This document shows, one piece after another, positions 13,964-21,510 of a stretch of DNA of 28,864 nucleotides. The notes under the pieces are model-generated. The model was not told where the DNA came from, made no database searches, and saw only the letters and a program-made list of their open reading frames with translations. Source of the stretch: JADCGM01 sp943368345 (lineage in GTDB: Bacteria > Pseudomonadota > Alphaproteobacteria > Sphingomonadales > Sphingomonadaceae). The translations under genes were made by a program, and so were the position numbers. Numbering within the stretch: position 1 is the first letter of the stretch; every line of letters begins with the position of its first letter. Where the stretch lies: the NCBI GenBank assembly GCA_943368345.1, contig CALRKY020000035.1, positions 1 to 28,864 of the forward strand. Reading direction: 5' to 3'.

Positions 13964-16039
13964 CCCGTTCGTCCCCTCCCCGTTTGAGGGGAGGGTGAGT
14001 TTGGTCAGTCGTCCGGGCGTGAGCAACTGGGGCAGCGTCTCCACCGTCCCGTCCGGGTGGTAGAACAGATAGAGTGGAATCCCCGACCGGCCCTGCGCGT
14101 CAAGAAACCGCGTGATCGCCGGGTCGCCGCGGGTCCAGTCGCCGACGAGGGTGACGATGCCGGCCTTTTTGAACGCCTCAGCCACGTCAGCATCGGCCAG
14201 TGCGCCGCGTTCATTGACCTTGCAGGTCAGGCACCAGTCGGCGGTGAAATAGAGGAACACCGGGGTTTTGGCGGCGCGGAGTTCGTCGAGGCGGGTCTGG
14301 CTGAATGGTTCTTCGACCAGTGCAGATGCGGTCGAACTGGTTGCGGTCACCGTCTCGGTGCGGATCGGGATGACCAGCAGCAGCGCCGTCAGCGCGATGA
14401 GCAGGGGCACCAGCGTCCGGCCACCGGTCCGCTGCTTGGCTCCAAGCCACCACAGCGCCAGCCCGAGCAGCATCGCCCCACCAAGTCCCATGGTCATGCC
14501 ATCAACACCCGCCTGCCGCCCGAGCACCCATGCGAGGCCGAGAGCGGTTAGGAACATCGGGACGGCCAGGATGCGGCGGAAATTGTTCATCCAAGCACCG
14601 GGTTTGGGCAGGATCCGGCGTAGGCGCGGAATGTAGCCCAGCGCGAGGAAGGGTAGCGCAAGCCCAAGACCGAGACCTGCAAATACCGCCAGCCCGGCAG
14701 CCGGTGGCAGCGCAATGGCGGCGCCGAGTGCCGCCCCCATGAACGGCCCGGTGCAGGGCGTCGCGACGAAGGCGGCGAGAACACCGGTCCAGAAGGCACC
14801 GGAGGTCCCGCCCTTCGATGCGAGGGTATTGCCGACACCGCGCCCGCCAAACTCAATCTCGAACAAGCCAGCGAAATTCAGGCCGATGGCTGTCATCAGC
14901 AGCAACAAAAACCCGATGACGCGCGGGTCCTGCAACTGGAACGCCCAGCCGATGCTGCTGCCCGCCGCGCGAAGCCCGAGGATCAGCGCGCCGAGCGACA
15001 CGCAAGTCAGCACAATTCCGGCGGTATAGGCCAATGCTTCCGTCCGTGCCTCGCGCTCCGATCCACCGGCACGGGCCAGACTGAGCGCCTTAAGGCTGAG
15101 GATTGGGAACACGCACGGCATGATGTTCAGCAACAGTCCACCGAGAATCGCACCGAGCAGCGCTGCAGCAAAATAGCCCGGATCACTATACAGATCATCA
15201 CCGCTGAGCGGCTCTCCTGCCGCCGGGACAGCACCGGGTTGCGCGTTGATCTGCCATGCTGTGCGGGTACCGTCCGTGTCGACCGCCAGCACACCGATCA
15301 GCGGGCCATTCGGCTTTGTGCTCCCAGCTTTGGCATCAATGCGGAGCTTGCCATCTGCAACTGTCGTCAATTGCGGCGCGCCATAGTCGGTCACAAATTC
15401 GGTGATTGGATAAAATTCCGCTGCGCGGATGCTTGCCGCGTTCGGCACAGACGCTGCGATGATGATCCGGCCATTGCTCGCAGCATAGGTGACAGGCGCT
15501 GGCAACAGTTTTGGCAGGGCGGCACGGGCCGTGGCGAAACCTGCGGCTGATTTGGGGTTTGGCGCACCATTCCCAACCGTCAGCCGCAGGTCGAGCGTCG
15601 CGGATTGCGGAACGCACAGCGACGGGTCGCAGACCAGCCAGTTGACCTTGACGCTGATTGGAAACGTTGCGCCCGGCTTCATGGCGGGTGGGACGGTTAT
15701 GTCAGTCAATAGTGTTGCTGCATGGCCGAAAACGAAGCTGGTTAGCCCGGCTACGGCAAAGCGTTCCGGCACCGGATAGCGCAGCGGAGATGCGGTCGCT
15801 TCACCCGGCAGCGTCCATTCTGCCCGTGTTTCAACACCGGAATCGCCCGGATTCTGCCAATAACTGTGCCAATCGGGGTTCGGCGTGATGACGATGCCGA
15901 GGGTGAGGGGGCTACCGGGAGCCGGGGCAACACTCTCGGCGATCAACTCGATCCGGCTGCGGTCAAGCTGCGCCGACGGGGCGGCCTGTGCGGCGAGCGG
16001 CAGCAGGAGGACGAGAAAGGCGAGGAGACAGCGAACCAT
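13940..16039 (-). CDS. dsbD: DsbD/ScsB-type thiol:disulfide interchange protein
   Basis: Carries reducing power from the cytoplasm to the periplasm. Domain order: signal peptide (MVRCLLAFLVLLLPLAAQA), a periplasmic N-terminal domain (about 20-260), then about eight membrane segments with the two redox cysteines in MPCVFPILSLK and ATPCTGPFMG, and a C-terminal thioredoxin domain with CLTC (FTADWCLTCKVNE, about 605). At 699 aa it is longer than E. coli DsbD and resembles the ScsB-like group. The last about 18 codons, after LTPGRL, run through a CCCTCCCC/GGGGAGGG palindrome (13974-13995) and encode a Gly/Ser/Asn tail unlike a normal domain end. An ancestral stop may have been lost there. GAGA precedes the start. 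Confidence 0.9.
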   Translation of the reverse strand: MVRCLLAFLVLLLPLAAQAAPSAQLDRSRIELIAESVAPAPGSPLTLGIVITPNPDWHSYWQNPGDSGVETRAEWTLPGEATASPLRYPVPERFAVAGLTSFVFGHAATLLTDITVPPAMKPGATFPISVKVNWLVCDPSLCVPQSATLDLRLTVGNGAPNPKSAAGFATARAALPKLLPAPVTYAASNGRIIIAASVPNAASIRAAEFYPITEFVTDYGAPQLTTVADGKLRIDAKAGSTKPNGPLIGVLAVDTDGTRTAWQINAQPGAVPAAGEPLSGDDLYSDPGYFAAALLGAILGGLLLNIMPCVFPILSLKALSLARAGGSEREARTEALAYTAGIVLTCVSLGALILGLRAAGSSIGWAFQLQDPRVIGFLLLLMTAIGLNFAGLFEIEFGGRGVGNTLASKGGTSGAFWTGVLAAFVATPCTGPFMGAALGAAIALPPAAGLAVFAGLGLGLALPFLALGYIPRLRRILPKPGAWMNNFRRILAVPMFLTALGLAWVLGRQAGVDGMTMGLGGAMLLGLALWWLGAKQRTGGRTLVPLLIALTALLLVIPIRTETVTATSSTASALVEEPFSQTRLDELRAAKTPVFLYFTADWCLTCKVNERGALADADVAEAFKKAGIVTLVGDWTRGDPAITRFLDAQGRSGIPLYLFYHPDGTVETLPQLLTPGRLTKLTLPSNGEGTNGSGRSAVA
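13974..13995. repeat. C/T-rich palindrome inside the dsbD 3' end
   Basis: CCCTCCCC-GTTTGA-GGGGAGGG is a perfect 8-bp stem. It lies 11 bp past the stop of the plus-strand membrane protein and inside the minus-strand dsbD frame. It can act as a terminator stem for the former. It resembles the palindromes at 24008-24033 and 24113-24136. Confidence 0.6.
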
Positions 16040-16083
16040 GTTCGCATCTCTACACTGACTTTACCCGAAACAACCACCCGTCG

Positions 16084-16158
16084 CCGCTCATCCCGAGCGA
16101 AGTCGAGCGACGCAGTGCCCGTTGTTGTGCGTCCCTCGACTTCACTCGGGATGAGCGG
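16084..16158. repeat. 31-bp imperfect inverted repeat (dispersed intergenic element)
   Basis: The left arm 16084-16114 and right arm 16128-16158 are complementary at 29 of 31 positions, with a 13 nt loop. The arm begins CCGCTCATCCCGAG. It sits in the 197-bp gap between rpsI and dsbD. Elements with this core occur repeatedly between genes in sphingomonads, as far as I recall. Copy number in this genome cannot be judged from one window. Confidence 0.75.
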
Positions 16159-16182
16159 GGCGAGGGAGGGACCGGAACAAGG

Positions 16183-16216
16183 AAAAGGGCGCGGTTGCCT
16201 TCGCAACCACGCCCTT
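16183..16216 (-). terminator. Intrinsic terminator of rplM-rpsI
   Basis: On the minus strand AAGGGCG and GGTTGC (16216-16203) pair with GCAACC and CGCCCTT (16198-16185) around a 4 nt loop with one mismatch, and are followed by TTTTCC. It starts 20 nt past the rpsI stop. Confidence 0.8.
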
Positions 16217-16236
16217 CTGCATCGTTCGCTCTGCGC

Positions 16237-16782
16237 CTAGCGCTTCGAGAACTGGAAGCTACGACGGGCCTTGGCCTTACCGTATTTCTTGCGCTCGACA
16301 ACGCGTGCATCGCGGGTCAGGAACCCGGCATGCTTTACTACCGGACGCAGTACCGGTTCATAGCGGGTCAGTGCCTGCGCGATACCATGTTTCACCGCAC
16401 CGGCCTGGCCGGAAAGTCCACCGCCGGATACCGTGCAAACCACGTCATATTGATCGCGGCGCTCAGCGATGTCGAACGGCTGGTTGATGACGAGGCGCAG
16501 CGTTGGCCGGGCGAAATAGGTCAGCTGATCCCGGCCATTGACCGTGATCTTGCCCGAACCCGGCTTCAGCCAGACCCGCGCGATGGCATTCTTGCGCTTG
16601 CCGGTGGCATAGGCGCGACCCTGCGCATCGATCTGCTGTTCCCGCAGCGGCGGCGGAGCCTGTACGGACCCAAAGGCCGCCGGGGTAGCCGGGGCTGCAT
16701 CGGCGGCGTCGAACCCTGGTGCAACCGGGGCTGCACCGGACAGGGCCGCGAGATCACTCAGCGACTGGCGATTGTCACCCAT
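16237..16782 (-). CDS. rpsI: 30S ribosomal protein S9 (uS9) with N-terminal extension
   Basis: Component of the small ribosomal subunit head, whose C-terminal tail reaches the P-site tRNA. The S9 core begins near residue 58 (YATGKRKNAIARVWLKPG) and ends with the basic tail KKYGKAKARRSFQFSKR. At 181 aa it is about 50 residues longer than the usual 130. The extra N-terminal part is Ala/Pro-rich and looks disordered. The ATG shares one base with the rplM stop (TAATG), which fixes this start and supports translational coupling. It is followed by an intrinsic terminator. Confidence 0.97.
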   Translation of the reverse strand: MGDNRQSLSDLAALSGAAPVAPGFDAADAAPATPAAFGSVQAPPPLREQQIDAQGRAYATGKRKNAIARVWLKPGSGKITVNGRDQLTYFARPTLRLVINQPFDIAERRDQYDVVCTVSGGGLSGQAGAVKHGIAQALTRYEPVLRPVVKHAGFLTRDARVVERKKYGKAKARRSFQFSKR

Positions 16783-17249
16783 TACGCACCCACCTTGTTC
16801 TTGCGGTTCATGCCGGCAACGTCGAGAACCGTCGGGTTCTGGGCGACGTGCGGATGCTCGGTTCCCTTGAAAATGCGCAGCGCCCGCATCTGGTCACGAC
16901 CCAGCGGACCGCGTGGCACCATCCGTTCGACAGCCTTTTCGAGCACGCGCTCGGGAAAGCGGCCGGCAAGGACCTTGTCTGCGGTGATTTCCTTGATGCC
17001 GCCGGCATAGCCGGTGTGGCGATAATAGGTCTTCTGCGTCAGCTTGCGGCCGGTGAAACGCACCTTGTCCGCGTTGATGACGATGACATTGTCACCGCAA
17101 TCGACATGCGGGGTATAGAGCGCCTTGTGCTTGCCGCGCAGGCGGTTGGCGATGATCGAGGCAAGACGGCCTACGACAAGCCCTTCGGCGTCGATCAGCA
17201 GCCAGTTCTTCACGATCTCGGCGGGCTTCGCCGAAACGGTCATTTTCAT
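16782..17249 (-). CDS. rplM: 50S ribosomal protein L13 (uL13)
   Basis: Early-assembling large-subunit protein. It shows the L13 landmarks WLLIDAEGLVVGRLAS, HVDCGDNVIVINADK, KTYYRHTGYAGG and MVPRGPLGR. It is 155 aa, slightly longer than the 142 aa E. coli protein. The ATG at 17249 has AGGA 6 nt upstream; a second ATG lies two codons in. It is first gene of the rplM-rpsI unit. The leader contains a strong intrinsic terminator (17296-17269) only 19 nt before the start, so expression probably depends on read-through or attenuation. Confidence 0.97.
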   Translation of the reverse strand: MKMTVSAKPAEIVKNWLLIDAEGLVVGRLASIIANRLRGKHKALYTPHVDCGDNVIVINADKVRFTGRKLTQKTYYRHTGYAGGIKEITADKVLAGRFPERVLEKAVERMVPRGPLGRDQMRALRIFKGTEHPHVAQNPTVLDVAGMNRKNKVGA

Positions 17250-17268
17250 GGTTGGTCCTAACGGAACG

Positions 17269-17296
17269 AAAAAACCGGCTGGGCGAACCCTGCCGG
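17269..17296 (-). terminator. Intrinsic terminator in the rplM leader (candidate attenuator)
   Basis: Minus-strand reading: CCGGC-A-GGG-TTCG-CCC-A-GCCGG followed by six T. The 5-bp outer stem, A/A mismatch, 3-bp inner stem and 4 nt loop span 17296-17275, and the T tract 17274-17269. Only 19 nt separate it from the rplM ATG. An overlapping GCCG-TTC-CGGC hairpin just 5' could compete for the first arm. It could instead simply end the SDR transcript, but then rplM would have no room for a promoter. Confidence 0.8.
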
Positions 17297-17328
17297 AACG
17301 GCGCGCTTTTGGCTGATCAAGACGGGGA

Positions 17329-17366
17329 GGTCAAGGAAAAGCGTGGGTTTGGACGGTGGTATTATA
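17329..17366 (-). promoter_or_regulatory. Candidate rplM promoter elements
   Basis: A perfect TATAAT (17366-17361, minus strand) lies directly after the SDR stop codon, but its -35 region is poor. A TTGACC (17334-17329) lies further in, without a good -10 at 16-18 bp. Either would place the leader terminator inside the rplM transcript. Confidence 0.35.
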
Positions 17367-18332
17367 TTACCGCTGGAATTTAACACCGGTCATTTCTTCG
17401 GAAATTGCCCAAAGCGCTGCGGCAATTTCACGGTCGACTGCATGAGGGCGCACGCCGGCCCACATCGGCATACCCTCGATCCAGGGCGCAGCGATGTTGC
17501 AGTCCTCGCAGTAAACCCCGCCCAACCCATCGAGCAGCGGGGATGTCGCGCACCAAATACTGGTGGCCGCGCCCTGTTCGATTGTCTTGAAGCCCGGGTT
17601 GACGTTGCCATCCGCATCATACCAACCCATGGAAATCTGTTCTTCCATCGTCAGATGGCGCTGCAACGGCGTGGCAATCCCGCCTGGGTGCACCGCAAAA
17701 CTTCGGATACCGAGCGGTTCACCCAACGCGTCGAGGTGGATCGCAAACAGCGAATTGGCGGTCTTTGCCTGCGCATAAGCGGTCCATTTGAAATAGTCGC
17801 GGCGGTCGAAGTGGATGTCGTCCAAATCCAGCCCTCCGCGCGCATGACCGATCGACGACAACGTAACAATTCGGGTGCCACGCCCAGCCGCCTTGAGCAA
17901 AGGCCACAGCCGGGCTGTCAGCTGAAAATGCCCGAGATGATTGGTGGCGAACTGGCTTTCATAACCGCGGGCATCCCGGGTCAGGGCATTGGCCATGATC
18001 GCGGCATTGTTGATCAGCAGGTCGAGCTGGCTGGCTTTCGTGGAGACAACAGCCGCAAACCGGTCGATGGATGTCGGATCGGACAGGTCCAGCTCGTCAA
18101 TCTGAACATCACCCGCGACCTCGGCTAGGTCGACCATCGCCGCCTCCGGCCGTCGTGCGCCGACAATGACCCGTGCACCGGCGCCGACAAGCGTGCGAAC
18201 GGTTTCAGTGCCAAGCCCGGAATACCCACCAGTGACCAGAGCGGTCTTGCCATTGAGGTCGATGCCGGCAATCACCGTTGCAGCGGTCGAGCGCATACCA
18301 AAAGGTGACGTGATTGGGGCTTGTGCGGACAT
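17367..18332 (-). CDS. SDR-family oxidoreductase (retinol-dehydrogenase/WWOX-like)
   Basis: Short-chain dehydrogenase of the long retinol-dehydrogenase-like group. It has cofactor motif TGGYSGLGTE (about 34-43), NNAAIM, the active-site serine in LSSIGHARG and the catalytic Tyr and Lys in YAQAKTAN. At 321 aa it is longer than classical SDRs but normal for this group. The ATG at 18332 follows GGGAGA at 6 nt. It lies 35 nt after ctaA on the same strand and is probably co-transcribed with it. The substrate is not predictable; a link to heme A synthesis is not implied by the family. Confidence 0.85.
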   Translation of the reverse strand: MSAQAPITSPFGMRSTAATVIAGIDLNGKTALVTGGYSGLGTETVRTLVGAGARVIVGARRPEAAMVDLAEVAGDVQIDELDLSDPTSIDRFAAVVSTKASQLDLLINNAAIMANALTRDARGYESQFATNHLGHFQLTARLWPLLKAAGRGTRIVTLSSIGHARGGLDLDDIHFDRRDYFKWTAYAQAKTANSLFAIHLDALGEPLGIRSFAVHPGGIATPLQRHLTMEEQISMGWYDADGNVNPGFKTIEQGAATSIWCATSPLLDGLGGVYCEDCNIAAPWIEGMPMWAGVRPHAVDREIAAALWAISEEMTGVKFQR

Positions 18333-18367
18333 TCTTCGTCTCCCGAGTGAGCTATGCGCTGTTCAAG

Positions 18368-19387
18368 TCAGTGGGGCCGGGTGACCCGATGTGCAGCCCA
18401 GACTGATGTACCGACGAGCAGTGCGCCGCCTGCTTGATGCGCAACGCCCAGCCAGATTGGCACGCCATTGACCAGCGTCGCGACTCCGAGGGCGAACTGG
18501 CCGATGACGGTCAGCCCCAAGGCGAGCGAGGGCAGGACCACGCGGTAACGCCAGAGCTTTCCAGCGATGTGCAGGGCATAAAGCGCCACCAGAACGGCGA
18601 GCCAGCGGTGGACAAATTGCACGGTGATCGCGTCGTTGATCAAACTACCAAGCGATGCGCCGACGCTTTGCATGACATGCGGGGCGATCCAGTCCTCCCC
18701 CATCATCGGCCAGGTGTTGAAGGCATAGCCAGCGTTCAGGCCAGCGACAAATGCGCCGAATTTGATCTGCGCTCCTAGCAGCAGAAAATAGGGGATGATC
18801 CAGCCGCGCGGCCGGTTCCCTACCGGCAGGCGGGGTCGTGCCTTGTCGCGCAAACTCAGGGCCAGCCACAATGCAAAGCCCATGATCACCAATGCGGTGC
18901 CCAAATGGGTGGCGAGACGGAAATGCGAGACGTCGGTTCGGTCAACGAGGCCGGATTTCACCATCCACCAGCCGATGAAGCCCTGAAGGCCTCCAAGTGC
19001 CAACAGCGCGGTCAGCGGCGGCCCATAGCCGCGCGGGATCGCCCGGGTCAGCGCAAACCAGGCCAGCGGGATTGCCACCACTAGGCCGATAAGCCGACCA
19101 AGCGCCCGGTGCAGATATTCCCAGAAGTAAATTGCCTTGAACGCGGCCATCGACATGCCGCGATTGATTTGCTGATATTCCGGCGTTGCCTTGTAGGCGT
19201 CGAATTCTGCCTGCCATGCGGTCTCACTCAGCGGTGGGATGATCCCGCTCACCGGCTCCCAGCGCGTGATCGACAAGCCTGATTCGGTCAGCCGGGTAAT
19301 GCCGCCGATCACCACCATCAGGAACACCATGAAGGTGACCAGAAACAGCCAGTTTGACAGGGCAAGCGGACGCGGGCGGCGGATCAT
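18368..19387 (-). CDS. ctaA: Heme A synthase (COX15/CtaA type)
   Basis: Inner-membrane enzyme that oxidises heme O to heme A for aa3-type cytochrome oxidase. It has about eight membrane segments and the four conserved histidine sites: EYLHRALGR, HFRLATHLG, FVHRWLAV and VAHQAGGALL. The early motif GGITRLTESGLSITRWEPVSG is diagnostic of the COX15-like alphaproteobacterial form. It is 339 aa. A GTG at 19390 is also possible, but AGG stands 6 nt before the ATG at 19387, so that start is preferred. No other cytochrome oxidase gene is in the window. Confidence 0.94.
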   Translation of the reverse strand: MIRRPRPLALSNWLFLVTFMVFLMVVIGGITRLTESGLSITRWEPVSGIIPPLSETAWQAEFDAYKATPEYQQINRGMSMAAFKAIYFWEYLHRALGRLIGLVVAIPLAWFALTRAIPRGYGPPLTALLALGGLQGFIGWWMVKSGLVDRTDVSHFRLATHLGTALVIMGFALWLALSLRDKARPRLPVGNRPRGWIIPYFLLLGAQIKFGAFVAGLNAGYAFNTWPMMGEDWIAPHVMQSVGASLGSLINDAITVQFVHRWLAVLVALYALHIAGKLWRYRVVLPSLALGLTVIGQFALGVATLVNGVPIWLGVAHQAGGALLVGTSVWAAHRVTRPH

Positions 19388-19454
19388 CACCGGCCTATGA
19401 ACCGATGCTGCCGTTTCGCCAAGCTGGGGGTGCCAAAATTCAGCAATTTGTCAC

Positions 19455-19500
19455 CCTGACACCGGCGTCAGGTTGACGGGTGCGGATGGGGCGCTAATCC
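19455..19500 (+). promoter_or_regulatory. Palindromic operator candidate abutting a promoter of the SDR gene
   Basis: CCTGAC-ACCGGC-GTCAGG (19455-19472) is symmetrical at 16 of 18 positions. It directly abuts TTGACG (19473-19478), which is followed after 16 bp by TAATCC (19495-19500), a plausible -35/-10 pair for the gene at 19531. A dimeric repressor could bind here. The regulator is not identified. Confidence 0.45.
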
Positions 19501-19530
19501 GGCTCGCGATTATCAGACCGGGAGATCAGC

Positions 19531-20421
19531 ATGACCATCAGTTTCAACAACCGCGTAGCCATCGTGACCGGTGCCGGTGGTGGCCTTGGCCGCGCCTATG
19601 CGCTGGCGCTTGCGGCCCGGGGTGCAAAGGTTGTGGTCAATGACCTTGGCGGGGCGCGCGACGGGACCGGCGGGTCCTCGGCGATGGCGCAGGCGGTGGT
19701 TGATGAGATCGTCGCAGCTGGCGGCGAGGCGATGGCCAATGGTGCCAGCGTCACCGACTTTGCCCAGGTTACTGCGATGGTCGAGGCGGCGAAGGCAAAA
19801 TGGGGCCGCGTCGATATCCTGATCAACAATGCCGGGATTTTGCGCGACAAAACCTTTGCCAAGATGGAGATGGCGGATTTCCAGATGGTGCTCGATGTGC
19901 ACCTGACCGGCTCCGCCAATTGCACCAAGGCGGTGTGGGAGACGATGCGGGAACAGGCTTACGGCCGGATCGTGATGACGACCTCCTCCACCGGTTTGTA
20001 CGGCAATTTCGGCCAGGCCAATTACGGGGCGGCCAAAATGGGTCTGGTCGGCTTGATGAACACGCTGGCGATTGAGGGGGCGAAATATAATGTTCGCTGC
20101 AATTCCATCGCGCCGGTGGCCGCAACCCGCATGACCGAAGACCTGATGCCGCCGGAAATGCTCGCCCGGCTGGCTCCTGACACGGTAGTTCCCGCAACCC
20201 TGTTCATGTGCAGCGAAGACGCCCCCAACAAGGTGATTTTCAACGCCGGTGGCGGCGGGTTCGAACGGACCTATGTCACCATCACCCGCGGCATCCACCT
20301 GCACGGCGAGGATATGACAGTAGAGGCCATCGCCGCCCGCTGGGACGAAGTCGGCGACCGGATCGGGGAGATCGTGCCGGAAAATGGCTCGGCTCAAGGC
20401 GCAATGGCCCTGTCGCGCTAG
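19531..20421 (+). CDS. SDR-family dehydrogenase, MFE-2 3-hydroxyacyl-CoA dehydrogenase-like
   Basis: NAD-dependent short-chain dehydrogenase. It shows TGAGGGLGRAYAL (residues 12-24), then VVVNDLGGARDG, a combination typical of the (3R)-hydroxyacyl-CoA dehydrogenase part of multifunctional enzyme 2, then NNAGILRDKTFAKM, the serine in TTSSTGLYGNFGQ, and the catalytic NYGAAK. At 296 aa it is a stand-alone dehydrogenase domain without hydratase or sterol-carrier domains. GGGAGA lies 6 nt before the ATG. A role in fatty-acyl or other acyl-CoA oxidation is likely by family; the exact substrate is open. Confidence 0.87.
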   Translation: MTISFNNRVAIVTGAGGGLGRAYALALAARGAKVVVNDLGGARDGTGGSSAMAQAVVDEIVAAGGEAMANGASVTDFAQVTAMVEAAKAKWGRVDILINNAGILRDKTFAKMEMADFQMVLDVHLTGSANCTKAVWETMREQAYGRIVMTTSSTGLYGNFGQANYGAAKMGLVGLMNTLAIEGAKYNVRCNSIAPVAATRMTEDLMPPEMLARLAPDTVVPATLFMCSEDAPNKVIFNAGGGGFERTYVTITRGIHLHGEDMTVEAIAARWDEVGDRIGEIVPENGSAQGAMALSR

Positions 20422-20453
20422 GCTTGCACCACGCGTGTTAATTGTGTAATACA

Positions 20454-20471
20454 CCTCCCATCCTTGGGAGG
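20454..20471 (+). promoter_or_regulatory. Hairpin sequestering the ribosome-binding site of the gene at 20477
   Basis: CCTCCCA (20454-20460), loop TCCT, TGGGAGG (20465-20471) form a perfect 7-bp hairpin. The 3' arm contains the whole Shine-Dalgarno GGGAGG, 5 nt before the ATG. It can block translation (thermometer-like or ligand/protein-controlled), or be a fortuitous stem. A 11-bp palindrome GTGTAATACAC (20444-20454) adjoins it. Confidence 0.55.
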
Positions 20472-20476
20472 CAGGC

Positions 20477-21508
20477 ATGATTGAACAGGCAGATCTCGAT
20501 GCGGCGGTGGCCGCGAAACTGTTGACCGCCGGGCAGCGCGATGCGCTGACCGAATTTGTGCGGACCCGTGGCCGGGCAACGCTCGGCGCGGATGAGGAAC
20601 AATTCCGGCTGGTCACCGGCTTCAACGATATTTTCGTGACGATTGCGATTGGCATGCTGCTGTTCGCGGTTGGCTTCATCGGCGGTCAGGTCCAACCGTG
20701 GGTCGCCGCCGGGGTGATTGCCGCGGTCAGTTGGGGCTTGGCTGAGCATTTCACCCGGGTGAAGCGCATGGCGCTGCCGTCGATCGTCCTGCTGCTGTCC
20801 TTCGTGATGAGCAGTTTCGTGACCACAGGCGCCCTGATCGCGGCGATCACCGGTGTTGAAGACAATGTCGGGATTGGAGAAGGCAGCCTCTACGCGGTCA
20901 TGGCCGGTGTTGTCGCCTGTGCTGCAGCGGCGGCACATTGGTTGCGGTTCCAGGTGCCGATCACGGTGGCGGCGGGCGCTGCGGCCCTGTCCGGAATTGC
21001 GGTATCGCTGGTCGCAGCAGCATCGGCTGGCAATGTTGAACTGGTTCTGGTCGCCACTGCGCTGTGCGGCGTCGGGGTATTTGCGCTGGCCATGCGCTTT
21101 GACATGAGTGACCGGGAACGGTCGACCCGCCGCACCGACATTGCGTTCTGGCTGCATGCGGCATCGGCGCTGATGATCGTGCATCCGCTGTTCGGCTTGT
21201 CCGGTATTCGCGGCGGCCTCGTCTCTGAACTGGAGGCAGCGGGCGTAGTCATCACCTACCTTGTGCTGACGGCCATTGCGCTGGCGATTGACCGCCGGGC
21301 CTTCCTCGTATCGGCGCTGCTGTACATGGTTTGGGCCGTCCAGTCGCTGGTGCAGGGGGCAGGGCCGGTTGAACTGGGCAGCGCCTATGCCGCGCTGGTC
21401 CTCGGGATTTTCCTGGTGCTGCTGTCCGCTGGTTGGCGGCCGATCCGCAGCCGGGTCATCGCCCTGCTGCCAACGAATGTCAGCGCCAGGCTGCCAGTGA
21501 CGGCCTGA
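20477..21508 (+). CDS. Polytopic membrane protein of unknown function
   Basis: Not recognised as a characterised family. A soluble N-terminus of about 50 residues (IEQADLDAAVAAKLLTAGQ, reminiscent of DUF2157-like openings) precedes about nine or ten hydrophobic segments reaching the C-terminus, with a polar link DMSDRERSTRRTDIAFWL near the middle. It is 343 aa. No enzyme motif is visible. The ribosome site GGGAGG is strong but locked in a hairpin. It follows the SDR gene by 55 nt and may be co-transcribed. It ends 2 nt from the stop of the convergent DUF2794 gene. Confidence 0.8.
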   Translation: MIEQADLDAAVAAKLLTAGQRDALTEFVRTRGRATLGADEEQFRLVTGFNDIFVTIAIGMLLFAVGFIGGQVQPWVAAGVIAAVSWGLAEHFTRVKRMALPSIVLLLSFVMSSFVTTGALIAAITGVEDNVGIGEGSLYAVMAGVVACAAAAAHWLRFQVPITVAAGAAALSGIAVSLVAAASAGNVELVLVATALCGVGVFALAMRFDMSDRERSTRRTDIAFWLHAASALMIVHPLFGLSGIRGGLVSELEAAGVVITYLVLTAIALAIDRRAFLVSALLYMVWAVQSLVQGAGPVELGSAYAALVLGIFLVLLSAGWRPIRSRVIALLPTNVSARLPVTA

Positions 21509-21510
21509 CC

